Source: Methanosarcina sp.
Lineage (GTDB): Archaea > Halobacteriota > Methanosarcinia > Methanosarcinales > Methanosarcinaceae
Direction: 5' to 3'
DNA: 16,066 nucleotides
NCBI GenBank assembly: GCA_024280975.1
Contig: JAMXLQ010000162.1
Location: 1 to 16,066 of the forward strand
Shown here one piece after another: positions 1-6,644 of the stretch. Position 1 is the first letter of the stretch, and each line of letters opens with the position of its first letter. The notes below the pieces were generated by a model that saw only the letters and a program-made list of their open reading frames with translations, had not been told where the DNA came from and made no database searches. Made by a program: the position numbers and the translations under genes.

Positions 1-762
1 AGAACGAGCTTCTCTTTCAGACGTGCTGTTCCGTTCCGTACTGCCAGGGTAAGTTATCCAGGTCTCACCGGTTTTACTTTTAGTTATTGAATGTTCGTGG
101 TAATCGCCAAGAAGAACTGCATCAACCCTAAAAGAAAGGTTTTCAAGCACCTCATCGCAGTTCCATTCCGCATACGGGAAAGGACTCATAATCTGGTGCA
201 TCACAAGCAGATTCCAGCAATTTTCGACAGAAGGAGAAAAGGTAGAAAGCGTAGAAGGAGTGGAAAGAGTAGAAAGCGCTGAAGGGGCGGAAAGAGGGGA
301 AGAGGTTGAATGCGTGAAAAGGGTAAAATCCGGCGCTTCAAACCCTGAATAATCGAATATCGGAATTTTTGATTTCGGGACGCTGTCAATTCCATAAATA
401 GCTACATTGCTAACCATAAGCGGTTTTTTCCCAAGCCTTGTCGCAAGCCCCATTTCCTCAAAAAGGTCGAGCCACTGGGTATTCTGCTTGCTCTCGTGGT
501 TCCCGACAATTCCAAAAAAAGGTATGTCAGCCGCCTTCAATCGGGAAAGGATATTCATTGTCTCAAGAAGATCTTCAAGGGTCGGGTTCCTCGAATCAAA
601 AAGGTCTCCCGCATGCACTACGGCATCAACCTGCATCTCAATCGCATCGTTTACAACAAGCTCGAAAGCTGCAAAAAAATCGTTTCTCCGGGCCTCGCTG
701 TGGTACTGCCTGTATCCCAGATGCGTGTCTGCAGTATGGAGTATCCTTATTTCCCTGGCCAT
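1..762 (-). CDS. mre11: DNA double-strand break repair nuclease Mre11, 5' part (runs off left edge)
   Basis: The minus frame is open from an ATG at 762 to the window edge, giving 254 residues with no stop. It is the N-terminal calcineurin-like phosphoesterase domain of Mre11, the Mn-dependent nuclease that works with Rad50 on DNA ends. Metal-ligand motifs are in family order: D12 and H14 (ADTHLGYRQY), D53 (HAGDLFDSR), N88-H89 (GIVGNHES), H189 (VMHQIM), and H222/H224 (LLGDYHEH, where many homologues read GHxH). Residues about 152-178 form a Ser/Thr/Pro/Leu-rich tripeptide repeat between the NHE and MHQ motifs, encoded by 9-base units and absent from typical Mre11 cores. The C-terminal part, and possibly rad50, would lie to the left of the window. 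Identification is firm; the repeat insertion is the odd point. Confidence 0.93.
   Translation of the reverse strand, partial: MAREIRILHTADTHLGYRQYHSEARRNDFFAAFELVVNDAIEMQVDAVVHAGDLFDSRNPTLEDLLETMNILSRLKAADIPFFGIVGNHESKQNTQWLDLFEEMGLATRLGKKPLMVSNVAIYGIDSVPKSKIPIFDYSGFEAPDFTLFTHSTSSPLSAPSALSTLSTPSTLSTFSPSVENCWNLLVMHQIMSPFPYAEWNCDEVLENLSFRVDAVLLGDYHEHSITKSKTGETWITYPGSTERNSTSEREARS
242..304. repeat. Seven tandem 9-base units inside mre11
   Basis: On the plus strand, seven consecutive 9-mers of the form GNNGAARRN (for example GTAGAAAGC, GTAGAAGGA, GTGGAAAGA) run without gaps. The tract is almost all purine on this strand. Read on the minus strand in the mre11 frame it encodes a (Leu/Pro)-Ser-(Thr/Ala) tripeptide repeat. 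Every unit is a multiple of three, so the frame is kept. Confidence 0.8.
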
Positions 763-1234
763 GGTTCTATCAGTCTCTAATTTTTACCCTATAAGGGTTT
801 CTATATTTGTAATTAACTCATTTAGACAGAAAACGGACTTCACCTCAATTAGAAACTTAACATTTTTCACGCCGGAATGTTAACTAACTGACATAAACCC
901 GATGTAAAAATCAAGAACAAACTTCCAAAGGTCAACAATTAAGATGTAATTACAAAGTTAATGAACATGTCACATAATACCGGCTACGTACTTAAAATTC
1001 TATTTTCATATCTTGCCTTTTGAGCAACTAGGCATTTTTTTCCAATGGGGAGAATAGGATGAACGACATTACTAAAATCTGATTTTGTGCTCATTTTCCC
1101 ATTAGGTTCATAAACATTGGCTCAAATATATAATATCGGTTATATGTTTATGGGCAACCTGTGCTATTTTTTTGCGTTATTTGTTAGCGTCAATAATCAA
1201 TTACAGGTTAAAAGCAAGTCAGGAGGATTTTGGT
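763..1234. other. Spacer between divergent mre11 and the esterase gene
   Basis: No credible gene is seen. The spacer should hold two divergent promoters. For mre11, an AT-rich CAAATATAG element lies near 803-811 on the minus strand. For the esterase, an AAATATATAA box lies at 1124-1133. A perfect 7-bp inverted repeat (TTAACAT at 857-863, ATGTTAA at 877-883) and a small palindrome ACCCT-ATA-AGGGT at 786-798 lie on the mre11 side and could be operators, but nothing further supports that. Confidence 0.5.
1124..1133 (+). promoter_or_regulatory. Probable TATA box of the esterase gene
   Basis: AAATATATAA fits the archaeal box A pattern. Transcription would begin about 25 bases downstream, near 1155, leaving a leader of roughly 80 bases before the ATG at 1235. 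The assignment is by position and composition only. Confidence 0.45.
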
Positions 1235-2206
1235 ATGGATCAGACTAGCATTGACTTACTCGAACCAGCGACCAGAACATTTGTAGAAAATGTGAACAAA
1301 CAGGGAGGAACTCCAATCTACGAGCTTTCACCAAAAGACGCCCGTAAGGTTCTTTCCGATTTGCAGGCGGCTGAGGTAGCAAAATTACCCGCAGATGTTG
1401 AAGACCTCAACTTTCCGGTTGGCCCTGGTGGACAGGTTTCTGTCAGAATAATAAGGCCAAAAGGAAGTAAAGAAAACCTACCAGCCGTGATGTACTTCCA
1501 CGGCGGGGGTTGGGTGCTCGGAGGCAAAGATACACATGATCGATTAATTAGGGAAATTGCCAACGGGGCTAATGCTGCAGTCGTATTTGTCAATTTTACT
1601 CCAGCTCCTGAAGCGAAATATCCTACCCAGATCGAAGAGGCATATGCAGCGACAAAATACATTGCAGAAAAGGGGAAAGATCTAAAACTGGATGCTTCAA
1701 AGTTAGTTCTGGCCGGCGACAGCGTAGGCGGAAACATGGCGGCAGCTGTTCTCCTGCTGGCAAAGGAGAGAAGCGGCCCGAAAATTGCTTATCAAGTGCT
1801 GTTTTATCCTGTTACCGATGCAAATCTTGATACGTCTTCATATAAACAGTTTGCAACCGGGATCTGGCTTACCCGTGAGGCAATGAAATGGTTTTGGGAT
1901 AATTATTTACCCGATGAAGAAGCGCGCAAGCAACCTACGGCATCACCACTACAGGCTTCGATTGACCAGCTCAAAGGACAACCACCAGCTCTTGTTATTA
2001 CTGATGAAAATGACGTCCTTCGCGATGAGGGTGAAGCCTATGCTCATAAGCTAATCCAGGCAGGTGTCAATGTCACAGCTGTTCGATACATTGGGACTAT
2101 ACACGATTTCGTAATGCTGAATGCCCTTGCGGGTACACCTGCAACTTGCAGTGCAGTCGGCCTGGTAAATGAGACTCTAAAGAATATTTTTGGTAGGTCG
2201 CAATAA
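1235..2206 (+). CDS. Alpha/beta hydrolase, HSL-type esterase/lipase
   Basis: This 323-residue protein belongs to the hormone-sensitive-lipase branch of the alpha/beta hydrolases, which hydrolyse short or medium-chain carboxylic esters. The oxyanion-hole motif HGGGWVLGG is at 89-97. The nucleophile elbow GDSVGGN is at 161-167 (Ser163), with Val where many members have Ala. Asp260 lies in ENDVLRDEG and His290 in GTIHDF, completing the triad. The start at 1235 is chosen because AGGAGG at 1221-1226 sits 8 bases upstream; an upstream ATG at 1172 would add 21 residues and has no such site. There is no signal peptide, so it is probably cytoplasmic. The segment FTPAPEAKYP, in place of the common YRLAPE, resembles bacterial relatives, so acquisition from bacteria is possible. 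The substrate is not predictable. Confidence 0.9.
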   Translation: MDQTSIDLLEPATRTFVENVNKQGGTPIYELSPKDARKVLSDLQAAEVAKLPADVEDLNFPVGPGGQVSVRIIRPKGSKENLPAVMYFHGGGWVLGGKDTHDRLIREIANGANAAVVFVNFTPAPEAKYPTQIEEAYAATKYIAEKGKDLKLDASKLVLAGDSVGGNMAAAVLLLAKERSGPKIAYQVLFYPVTDANLDTSSYKQFATGIWLTREAMKWFWDNYLPDEEARKQPTASPLQASIDQLKGQPPALVITDENDVLRDEGEAYAHKLIQAGVNVTAVRYIGTIHDFVMLNALAGTPATCSAVGLVNETLKNIFGRSQ

Positions 2207-2362
2207 GACAACCACTTATTTAATTTACTTTTTTGATTTGCTTCACAGGCATATGCAACCTTTCAGCCGATGCTATTGCCCCATGATTATTTGTCGTTTT
2301 TAATGTAGTCCAAAAATAATAAGTAGCTAAATACTCTAAAAATATAATTACTTTAGACACTT

Positions 2363-2725
2363 TCACACGCATCTTCTTGGATTTGCGACTTCTCTTTTAA
2401 GAATTTCCAGCCAATCAGGTGACTCTACACCTGGATACTCATATCCTAAAAGAAGTACCTCGCTAAACTCTTCACCTTCAGCCGGCATTGATCCGGTCAC
2501 TTCATATGTTGGAAATGGAACAGGAAGAACTCCTTTTACAGTCTCATCAGTTTCCAGTTTCGTAAGCCTGGTGAGATTATCCGTAAAAAGTACTTCTTCG
2601 GCAATGCTCGCAGTCACAATAGGTATTGTGCGAATCGAGTGATATATACATGATTCAACCACAGCGAATCCCAGTACGAGTTCTTTCCAGATCATGGGCT
2701 TATTCTGATCGGTTGTTTCTGCCAT
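2363..2725 (-). CDS. Conserved-looking hypothetical protein, 120 residues
   Basis: I do not recognise this family. The ATG at 2725 has a GGGGGAT ribosome binding site about 6 bases upstream on the minus strand, and the ORF fills the space between two plus-strand genes, so translation is credible. The protein is acidic and soluble-looking. Its N-terminal half is hydrophobic and beta/alpha-like (residues 15-45, with Cys26), and its C-terminal half is rich in Glu and Pro and ends NPRRCV. There are no transmembrane segments, signal peptide or catalytic motif I can name. It is convergent with the esterase and divergent from the SnoaL-like gene. Its function is unknown. Confidence 0.6.
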   Translation of the reverse strand: MAETTDQNKPMIWKELVLGFAVVESCIYHSIRTIPIVTASIAEEVLFTDNLTRLTKLETDETVKGVLPVPFPTYEVTGSMPAEGEEFSEVLLLGYEYPGVESPDWLEILKREVANPRRCV

Positions 2726-2928
2726 TGTTTATCCCCCAATACTAAACAATCGGTTTAACAAGTTTTGAGCTTATAGAAAGGATACGACCGCAAGCGATAA
2801 GTCCTTTTCTTTCGAGGAAAACAGCGTTTGTAATCTATTTTGTTACATCTCTAGGAAGCTAGAATATCTCCAAGTGTATCAGGAATATTTCTGTTTTTTG
2901 GAATCGCAGTAAATTAGAACTACCTGAC

Positions 2929-2936
2929 ATATAAAA
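2929..2936 (+). promoter_or_regulatory. Probable TATA box of the SnoaL-like gene
   Basis: ATATAAAA is followed by a second AT-rich stretch at 2941. Initiation about 25 bases downstream would give a leader of around 35-40 bases, which includes the AGGAG at 2982-2986. Confidence 0.4.
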
Positions 2937-2994
2937 AAAGATATAAGTACTTTTAGAAGTTCCAAAATTTTAAAAATAGACAGGAGCTATTTAA

Positions 2995-3357
2995 ATGATA
3001 TCAGTACCTGAAGCACAGGAATTTGCCAGAGAATGGGTTGATGCTTGGAACTCTCATAATATTGACAGAATTCTCGAGCATTATAGTGAAGACTTCGAGA
3101 TGACTACTCCTATGATAGTCCTTGTAACGAATGATCAAACAGGCACGCTCAAAGGCAAGAAGAATGTGAAACCGTACTGGGAAAAAGCACTTGAAAGAGT
3201 TCCGGATCTCAGGTTTGAGTTGCTTGATGTGTTTGTAAGTGTCAATAGCTTGATAATTTATTATAAGGCAGTTTTCGGAAAACTTGCCGCAGAAATTCTG
3301 TTTTTTGGAGAAGATGGTAAGGTAAACAGAAGCGTTGCTCATTATAATGAGATTTAA
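2995..3357 (+). CDS. SnoaL/NTF2-like fold protein, 120 residues
   Basis: The pattern is that of the SnoaL-like branch of the NTF2 superfamily: an N-terminal helix FAREWVDAWNSHNIDRILEH (10-29), then YSEDFEM, a central G-x-L-x-G-K-K-N turn (50-57) and alternating beta strands to the end (LLDVFVSVNSLIIYYKAVF, then AAEILFFGEDGKVNRSVAHY). These small cone-shaped barrels bind or convert hydrophobic ligands, but members vary too much for a function to be assigned. The ATG at 2995 is preceded by AGGAG at 2982-2986 with 8-base spacing. The gene stands alone with its own promoter and no informative neighbours. The full domain length of about 120 residues indicates an intact gene. Confidence 0.75.
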   Translation: MISVPEAQEFAREWVDAWNSHNIDRILEHYSEDFEMTTPMIVLVTNDQTGTLKGKKNVKPYWEKALERVPDLRFELLDVFVSVNSLIIYYKAVFGKLAAEILFFGEDGKVNRSVAHYNEI

Positions 3358-3882
3358 TTTTTAGGGTTCTGCATAAATCCTTAATTTAATGCAAATTATT
3401 TTACAATTTTTTTGTTCATTTTATACACAATTAGTTTGAATTTAATTTACTTTAATTGATTACAGAATTTCCTTGCTCTAATTGTTTTCTCAAACTTCCT
3501 TTTCACTACAGAGAATGTTGTCTCTGATATGTTCCTTTGATTATATACTTAATTTTATCAAATATCCGATTAAATTTTTTTCGACATTTTCCCCCTATTT
3601 TTTTCCTTTGCCTTAAAGGTATATAATTGAGCCTACTTTGGTAATTGAGCCTACTTTGATAATTGAGCCTACTTTGATTTTTTTCTCTAATTAAAGCATG
3701 AAGTTCTTGGAATAATATCCTTTATTCATCATTATCGACAGATACTTTTCATCTCGAGTATTTCCACAAAGCCCTTTCTATAGATACAGATATTTTATGT
3801 GAAGACTAGGATATATTGGGTAAAACGAAATCAAAATATGAAATCAGATATCTTTGACATTTTAAAGACAACGGGATCACAT
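3358..3882. other. Long AT-rich spacer before the DJ-1/PfpI-type gene
   Basis: No gene is supported here. The first 60 bases hold T-rich runs (for example ATTTTTTT near 3405) that could terminate the upstream transcript. A perfect triple 18-base repeat lies at 3624-3677. Two in-frame ATGs at 3799 and 3838 lie upstream of the preferred start and lack good ribosome binding sites. Confidence 0.5.
3624..3677. repeat. Three head-to-tail 18-base repeats
   Basis: TAATTGAGCCTACTTTGG/A is repeated three times with no gap, and only the last base varies. It lies in the spacer about 200 bases upstream of the DJ-1/PfpI-type gene. The near-perfect identity suggests recent slippage expansion or selection for a repeated site. 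Confidence 0.9.
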
Positions 3883-4509
3883 ATGAAAAGCACAGCATAT
3901 CTTTACGTATTTGACACAATGGCTGACTGGGAAGTCGGTTATTTAAGCGCTGAATTAAACTCGGGAAGATACTACAGAAAAGGGCTAAAGCCTTTAAAAA
4001 TAGTGACAGTTGGTGTAGATAAAAACCCTGTAATTACAATGGGTGGTGTAAAAATACTACCTGATATCGGACATGAAGAATTTATCATTGAAGATGCTGC
4101 AGCCCTGATCCTCCCTGGCGGAAATACATGGACAGAACCAATTCACAACCCAATTTTAAAAAAGGCTGAAGAGTGTTTGCAGAAAGGTGTAATTGTTGGG
4201 GCAATTTGCGGCGCTACAATGGGACTTGCTGAAAAAGGGATGCTGAATAATAGATGGCATACCAGCAATGATCTTGGATTTCTTAAAATGACATGTCCAA
4301 ACTACGCAGGAGAAAAGTATTATAAACAAGAACCAGCGGTATCTGACGGAAATCTGATTACTGCTTCCGGAATAGCTCCACTGGAATTTACTGTTCAAAT
4401 GTTGAAGAGACTGGATGTGTTCTCGCTGCAAACGTTAAATTCATGGTACAATCTTTATTATACTCACGAACCGAAATACTTCTATGAGCTGATTAGTTCT
4501 ATTCAATGA
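3883..4509 (+). CDS. DJ-1/PfpI superfamily protein (type 1 glutamine amidotransferase-like)
   Basis: From the ATG at 3883 the product has 208 residues, typical of the YoaZ-like branch of the DJ-1/PfpI superfamily. The start AYLYVFDTMADWEVGYLSAE contains the conserved Glu17. ALILPGG (74-80) leads to the nucleophile elbow GAICGATMGLAE with Cys109. The late DGNLITASGIAPLEF (155-169) is the usual end of the domain. Family members include deglycases, chaperones and proteases, so the reaction is not predictable. Starts at 3838 and 3799 would add 15 or 28 residues with no homology to the fold. No strong ribosome binding site precedes any of the three, so the start is uncertain. It is probably cytoplasmic and monocistronic. 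Confidence 0.88.
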   Translation: MKSTAYLYVFDTMADWEVGYLSAELNSGRYYRKGLKPLKIVTVGVDKNPVITMGGVKILPDIGHEEFIIEDAAALILPGGNTWTEPIHNPILKKAEECLQKGVIVGAICGATMGLAEKGMLNNRWHTSNDLGFLKMTCPNYAGEKYYKQEPAVSDGNLITASGIAPLEFTVQMLKRLDVFSLQTLNSWYNLYYTHEPKYFYELISSIQ

Positions 4510-4602
4510 GTCATAAAAAGACCATTTTGCTCCCAGTACGAATTATCATTTAGAAGGCATCACTACTGAGAGACTACAACAATGCTCGCCGGATCAGAGG
4601 TT

Positions 4603-4926
4603 TTATAATTTCTTTCCGGCATTATATCCAACATCATATCCGTCTCTAAATCCGTTAAAATACCCACCTTTGTATCCGGAATTCGGCCCGTAATAGATCG
4701 TGATGAACATTTTCGGATCTTTACCACTTACCCTGTCTGTAAATCCTGCATTGTATCCTTTAAAGTATCCTGCTCGGTATCCGCAAGCATAGATATCACT
4801 ATTTTTGTCTCCATATTTTACAGATGCAGCTACATTTACAGATGAAGTCGCCAGTGAAGATACAAAAAGAACTAACAAGAGAATGCCACTAGTCTTTCTT
4901 GTCCTGTCAGATATTTGTTTACCCAT
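4603..4926 (-). CDS. Small exported Gly-Tyr repeat protein
   Basis: This 107-residue protein is not from a family I can name. A signal peptide is visible: Lys/Arg-rich residues 1-11, hydrophobic core GILLLVLFVSSLA (14-26) and a likely cleavage after a VAA-type site near 32-35. The mature part is built on GY/GF dipeptides every four residues in two blocks (about 49-62 and 84-104), for example GYRAGYFKGYNAGF and GYKGGYFNGFRDGYDVGY. The blocks are separated by a Lys/Asp/Pro segment. Such G-Y-x-x spacing puts aromatic and Gly residues on one helical face and suggests membrane contact or self-assembly. The ATG at 4926 is preceded by GGAGG 9 bases upstream. A TATA-like ATATGCATATAA lies at about 5000-5013. 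Confidence 0.72.
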   Translation of the reverse strand: MGKQISDRTRKTSGILLLVLFVSSLATSSVNVAASVKYGDKNSDIYACGYRAGYFKGYNAGFTDRVSGKDPKMFITIYYGPNSGYKGGYFNGFRDGYDVGYNAGKKL

Positions 4927-5330
4927 TATTTACCCTCCAACTCTTTGTTTAATTTAATGTGGATCTTGTAATTATTCACTGAATACATTCGATGCTGCTC
5001 AGCTTATATGCATATAATTGAGAATAAAATAAGAAAAATAGAATTAAACCCCTTAAAACTGAGAAATATATAAAGCTAATCGAATAAATTATTCTTGTAG
5101 TTCTTGATTTAGGAAAAAAGACAAGAAAGACTTAGGTAGATCGAGAATAAAGGAAAGTTGACAGCCTAATGTTGTAAAAACATGCAGTTGAGCCGATAGT
5201 TATGAGACTTTTTTACTCATCGATATGAGTGAGCAGCAACTATAGGAAACAGTATATAGTGGTAGAAAATATAGTTACTGGAAAACATTACAATTTTTAA
5301 GATAAAGTTTATAAAAAAGAGGAGTGTAAG
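4927..5330. other. Spacer upstream of the micro-protein pair
   Basis: No ORF of note is present. It carries the minus-strand promoter of the Gly-Tyr protein near 5000-5013, a hairpin region at 5202-5230, and a TATA-like GTATATAG at about 5252-5259 that could drive the plus-strand micro-ORFs from a start near 5280. Confidence 0.45.
5202..5230 (+). other. Overlapping alternative hairpins with a T run
   Basis: ACTCAT (5215-5220) can pair with ATGAGT (5225-5230) around CGAT. Its CTCAT can instead pair with ATGAG at 5202-5206, enclosing a run of six T. The two helices exclude one another. It is seen only by inspection, and the RNA would have to start upstream of it to matter. Confidence 0.35.
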
Positions 5331-5441
5331 ATGATGATAGGAACCTCTGAAATAATAATTGTGCTCGGCATAATAATACCTCTTATATTCTTAGTATTAA
5401 TTTTGAAACTGCTTTTTAAATTAAACAGAAATAAGAATTGA
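5331..5441 (+). CDS. Predicted single-span micro-membrane protein, 36 residues (copy 1)
   Basis: ATGATG at 5331 follows GAGGAG (5319-5324) at ideal spacing and opens a 36-codon frame ending in TGA at 5439-5441. The product has a short N-terminal MMIGTSE, an unbroken hydrophobic stretch of roughly 22 residues (IIIVLGIIIPLIFLVLIL) and a basic tail KLLFKLNRNKN, consistent with one membrane helix and the basic end in the cytoplasm. Copy 2 begins at its stop codon and shares the layout G-x-x-E-I-I ... I-I-P-x-I-F ... K-L-L-x-K-L. It is too short for standard gene callers. I know no family. The N-terminal G-T-S-E-I recalls TatA, but the FGP hinge and amphipathic helix are missing. Confidence 0.6.
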   Translation: MMIGTSEIIIVLGIIIPLIFLVLILKLLFKLNRNKN

Positions 5442-5560
5442 CTGGGGGCTATAAAATAATAGGAATCAATGAAATAATACCGATTGCACTCAATGTAATA
5501 ATACCTGTCATATTTGTGGCAATAGTTGTGAAATTACTCCGTAAGTTAAAATGGATTTGA
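5438..5560 (+). CDS. Predicted single-span micro-membrane protein, 40 residues (copy 2, TTG start)
   Basis: The frame has no ATG, but TTG at 5438-5440 overlaps the TGA of copy 1 (5439-5441) as TTGA, the usual geometry of translational coupling. Reading from there gives 40 residues: MTGGYK, then IIGINEIIPIALNVIIPV and onward through a hydrophobic span, ending KLLRKLKWI. Aligned with copy 1, the shared positions are I-G-x-x-E-I-I, I-I-P-x-I-F and K-L-L-x-K-L. This is clear paralogy by tandem duplication, with divergence mostly at conservative sites. If the TTG is not used, this would be a decayed copy, because the ATGATG of copy 1 corresponds to AAAATA here. A preserved frame, hydrophobicity and basic end favour a working gene. 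Confidence 0.45.
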   Translation: MTGGYKIIGINEIIPIALNVIIPVIFVAIVVKLLRKLKWI

Positions 5561-5634
5561 CAGTAAACAACCATAAGATTGGAACCCTACTAAATTTCCA
5601 GGCCAGACAATGCTAAAGTCTTATTTTTAATCAT

Positions 5635-6309
5635 TCAGACTTTATGAAACAGTTTTTTCTTAATTTTTCGCCTGGCACTGCCTGACATCTGTTTGAGAAT
5701 TACGGACGTAGGCGTGTTTTTTCCCGCAGGGGCAACTTTTCCTTCCCGGATGGCTTTCAGTACGGCTTCGAGGGTATTTTCCGACGTGTCGATCTCGGTG
5801 TATGCCTGGCCTACCATTTCGGGAATATGGGAATCACTTCCTGCGACACCTGGGATTCCAAGTCTCTTTGCCTCGGTTGCAGCTTTCCGGTTGGCGTTAT
5901 TGAAAAGGCAGCGAGAATTGAATACTTCAACGGCATCAATATCAAGCCCTTCAAAACTTCCTATTCCGTGAGAACTGCGCTTGAAGGGGTGAGGGATAAT
6001 AACCGTGCCTCCGAGCTTCCTGGCTCTCCTGATCGTTTCTTCTGGACTCAGAAAAGGCTCAATATTCTCATTAATTCCAAGAACGAGGATATGCCCTTTC
6101 GAAGAAGTAATCTCTACGCCTGGAATGACCGTAAGCTCAAAGCCAAGTTCCAGAGCTCTTTTTTCACAGGCAAGCCCGCCTTCTACAGTATCGTGATCAC
6201 AGATAGCAAACCCGTCAAGACCTTTTTTACTTGCGAATTTAAGGATGCCGTCGTGACTCGAGTTGCTATCTTTTGAATGCTCGGAATGTACATGCAGATC
6301 GAATTTCAT
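5635..6309 (-). CDS. PHP-domain metal-dependent phosphoesterase
   Basis: This 224-residue PHP (polymerase and histidinol phosphatase) domain protein is a trinuclear-metal hydrolase. Motifs in order are HVHSEHS with His6 and His8, CDHDT with Asp38, His39 and Asp40, PGVEIT with Glu66, IPHPFK with His107, and GSDSH with Asp159 and His161. The C-terminal 20 residues are Lys/Arg-rich. Relatives hydrolyse phosphate esters of nucleotides or sugars; the substrate is not evident. The ATG at 6309 is preferred over the longer ORF start at 6360, because MKFDLHVHS is the usual beginning and a TATA box lies inside the extra segment. The gene is divergent from the ORF at 6569 and appears monocistronic. Confidence 0.9.
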   Translation of the reverse strand: MKFDLHVHSEHSKDSNSSHDGILKFASKKGLDGFAICDHDTVEGGLACEKRALELGFELTVIPGVEITSSKGHILVLGINENIEPFLSPEETIRRARKLGGTVIIPHPFKRSSHGIGSFEGLDIDAVEVFNSRCLFNNANRKAATEAKRLGIPGVAGSDSHIPEMVGQAYTEIDTSENTLEAVLKAIREGKVAPAGKNTPTSVILKQMSGSARRKIKKKLFHKV

Positions 6310-6332
6310 GTTAACAGAAGAACGAGAGATGG

Positions 6333-6344
6333 ATTTATATAAAT
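6333..6344 (-). promoter_or_regulatory. TATA box of the PHP gene, near-leaderless transcript
   Basis: ATTTATATAAAT is a textbook archaeal box A. On the minus strand, initiation about 22-26 bases downstream falls near 6312-6316, only a few bases before the ATG at 6309. No ribosome binding site precedes that ATG, which agrees with leaderless initiation. Confidence 0.6.
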
Positions 6345-6443
6345 TTTGAAATGGAAACAAAAAGAGCTAAAGAAGAAATTAGAAGAAATTTTTTCCAGAA
6401 TCCTTCTGTGCCTGTGTTTATATCGGCCACGAGGTATTGTGAT

Positions 6444-6644
6444 CGTTCGATTGTTTACGAACGGATACAATCTTAAAATAAAAATTTAATATAGGAGGAA
6501 CTGCGAACGGGCAGAAACATAGCAAAATCTGGTTTTAAGGGTATAGTTTAGGATATTAGGAGGGTCTGATGTCTTCAGTAGACGCCCGTTCGCATGTAAA
6601 CAAACGATTTTTGAGTATAAATATCTTTCGTAGTTATACGAACG
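6444..6644. repeat. Cluster of CGTTCG/CGAACG motifs in the divergent spacer
   Basis: The hexamer CGAACG or its complement CGTTCG occurs at 6444-6449, 6458-6463, 6504-6509, 6587-6592 and 6639-6644. The first two form an inverted pair with an 8-base spacer. The third and fourth are the cores of a perfect 11-bp inverted repeat (6502-6512 TGCGAACGGGC with 6584-6594 GCCCGTTCGCA). Such GC-containing sites stand out in AT-rich DNA. Confidence 0.6.

Noticed and set aside
407..883. 158-residue plus-strand ORF
   Set aside because: It lies antisense to the clear Mre11 frame, is Ser-rich and low in motif content, and extends into the promoter spacer. It is a shadow of mre11.
5331..5441. TatA-like translocase component
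   Set aside because: Only the G-x-x-E start before a hydrophobic span is similar. The FGP hinge and amphipathic helix required of TatA are missing.
5827..6276. 149-residue plus-strand ORF opposite the PHP gene
   Set aside because: It is a mirror frame of the PHP coding sequence, with no recognisable motif. The minus-strand product has all the metal ligands.
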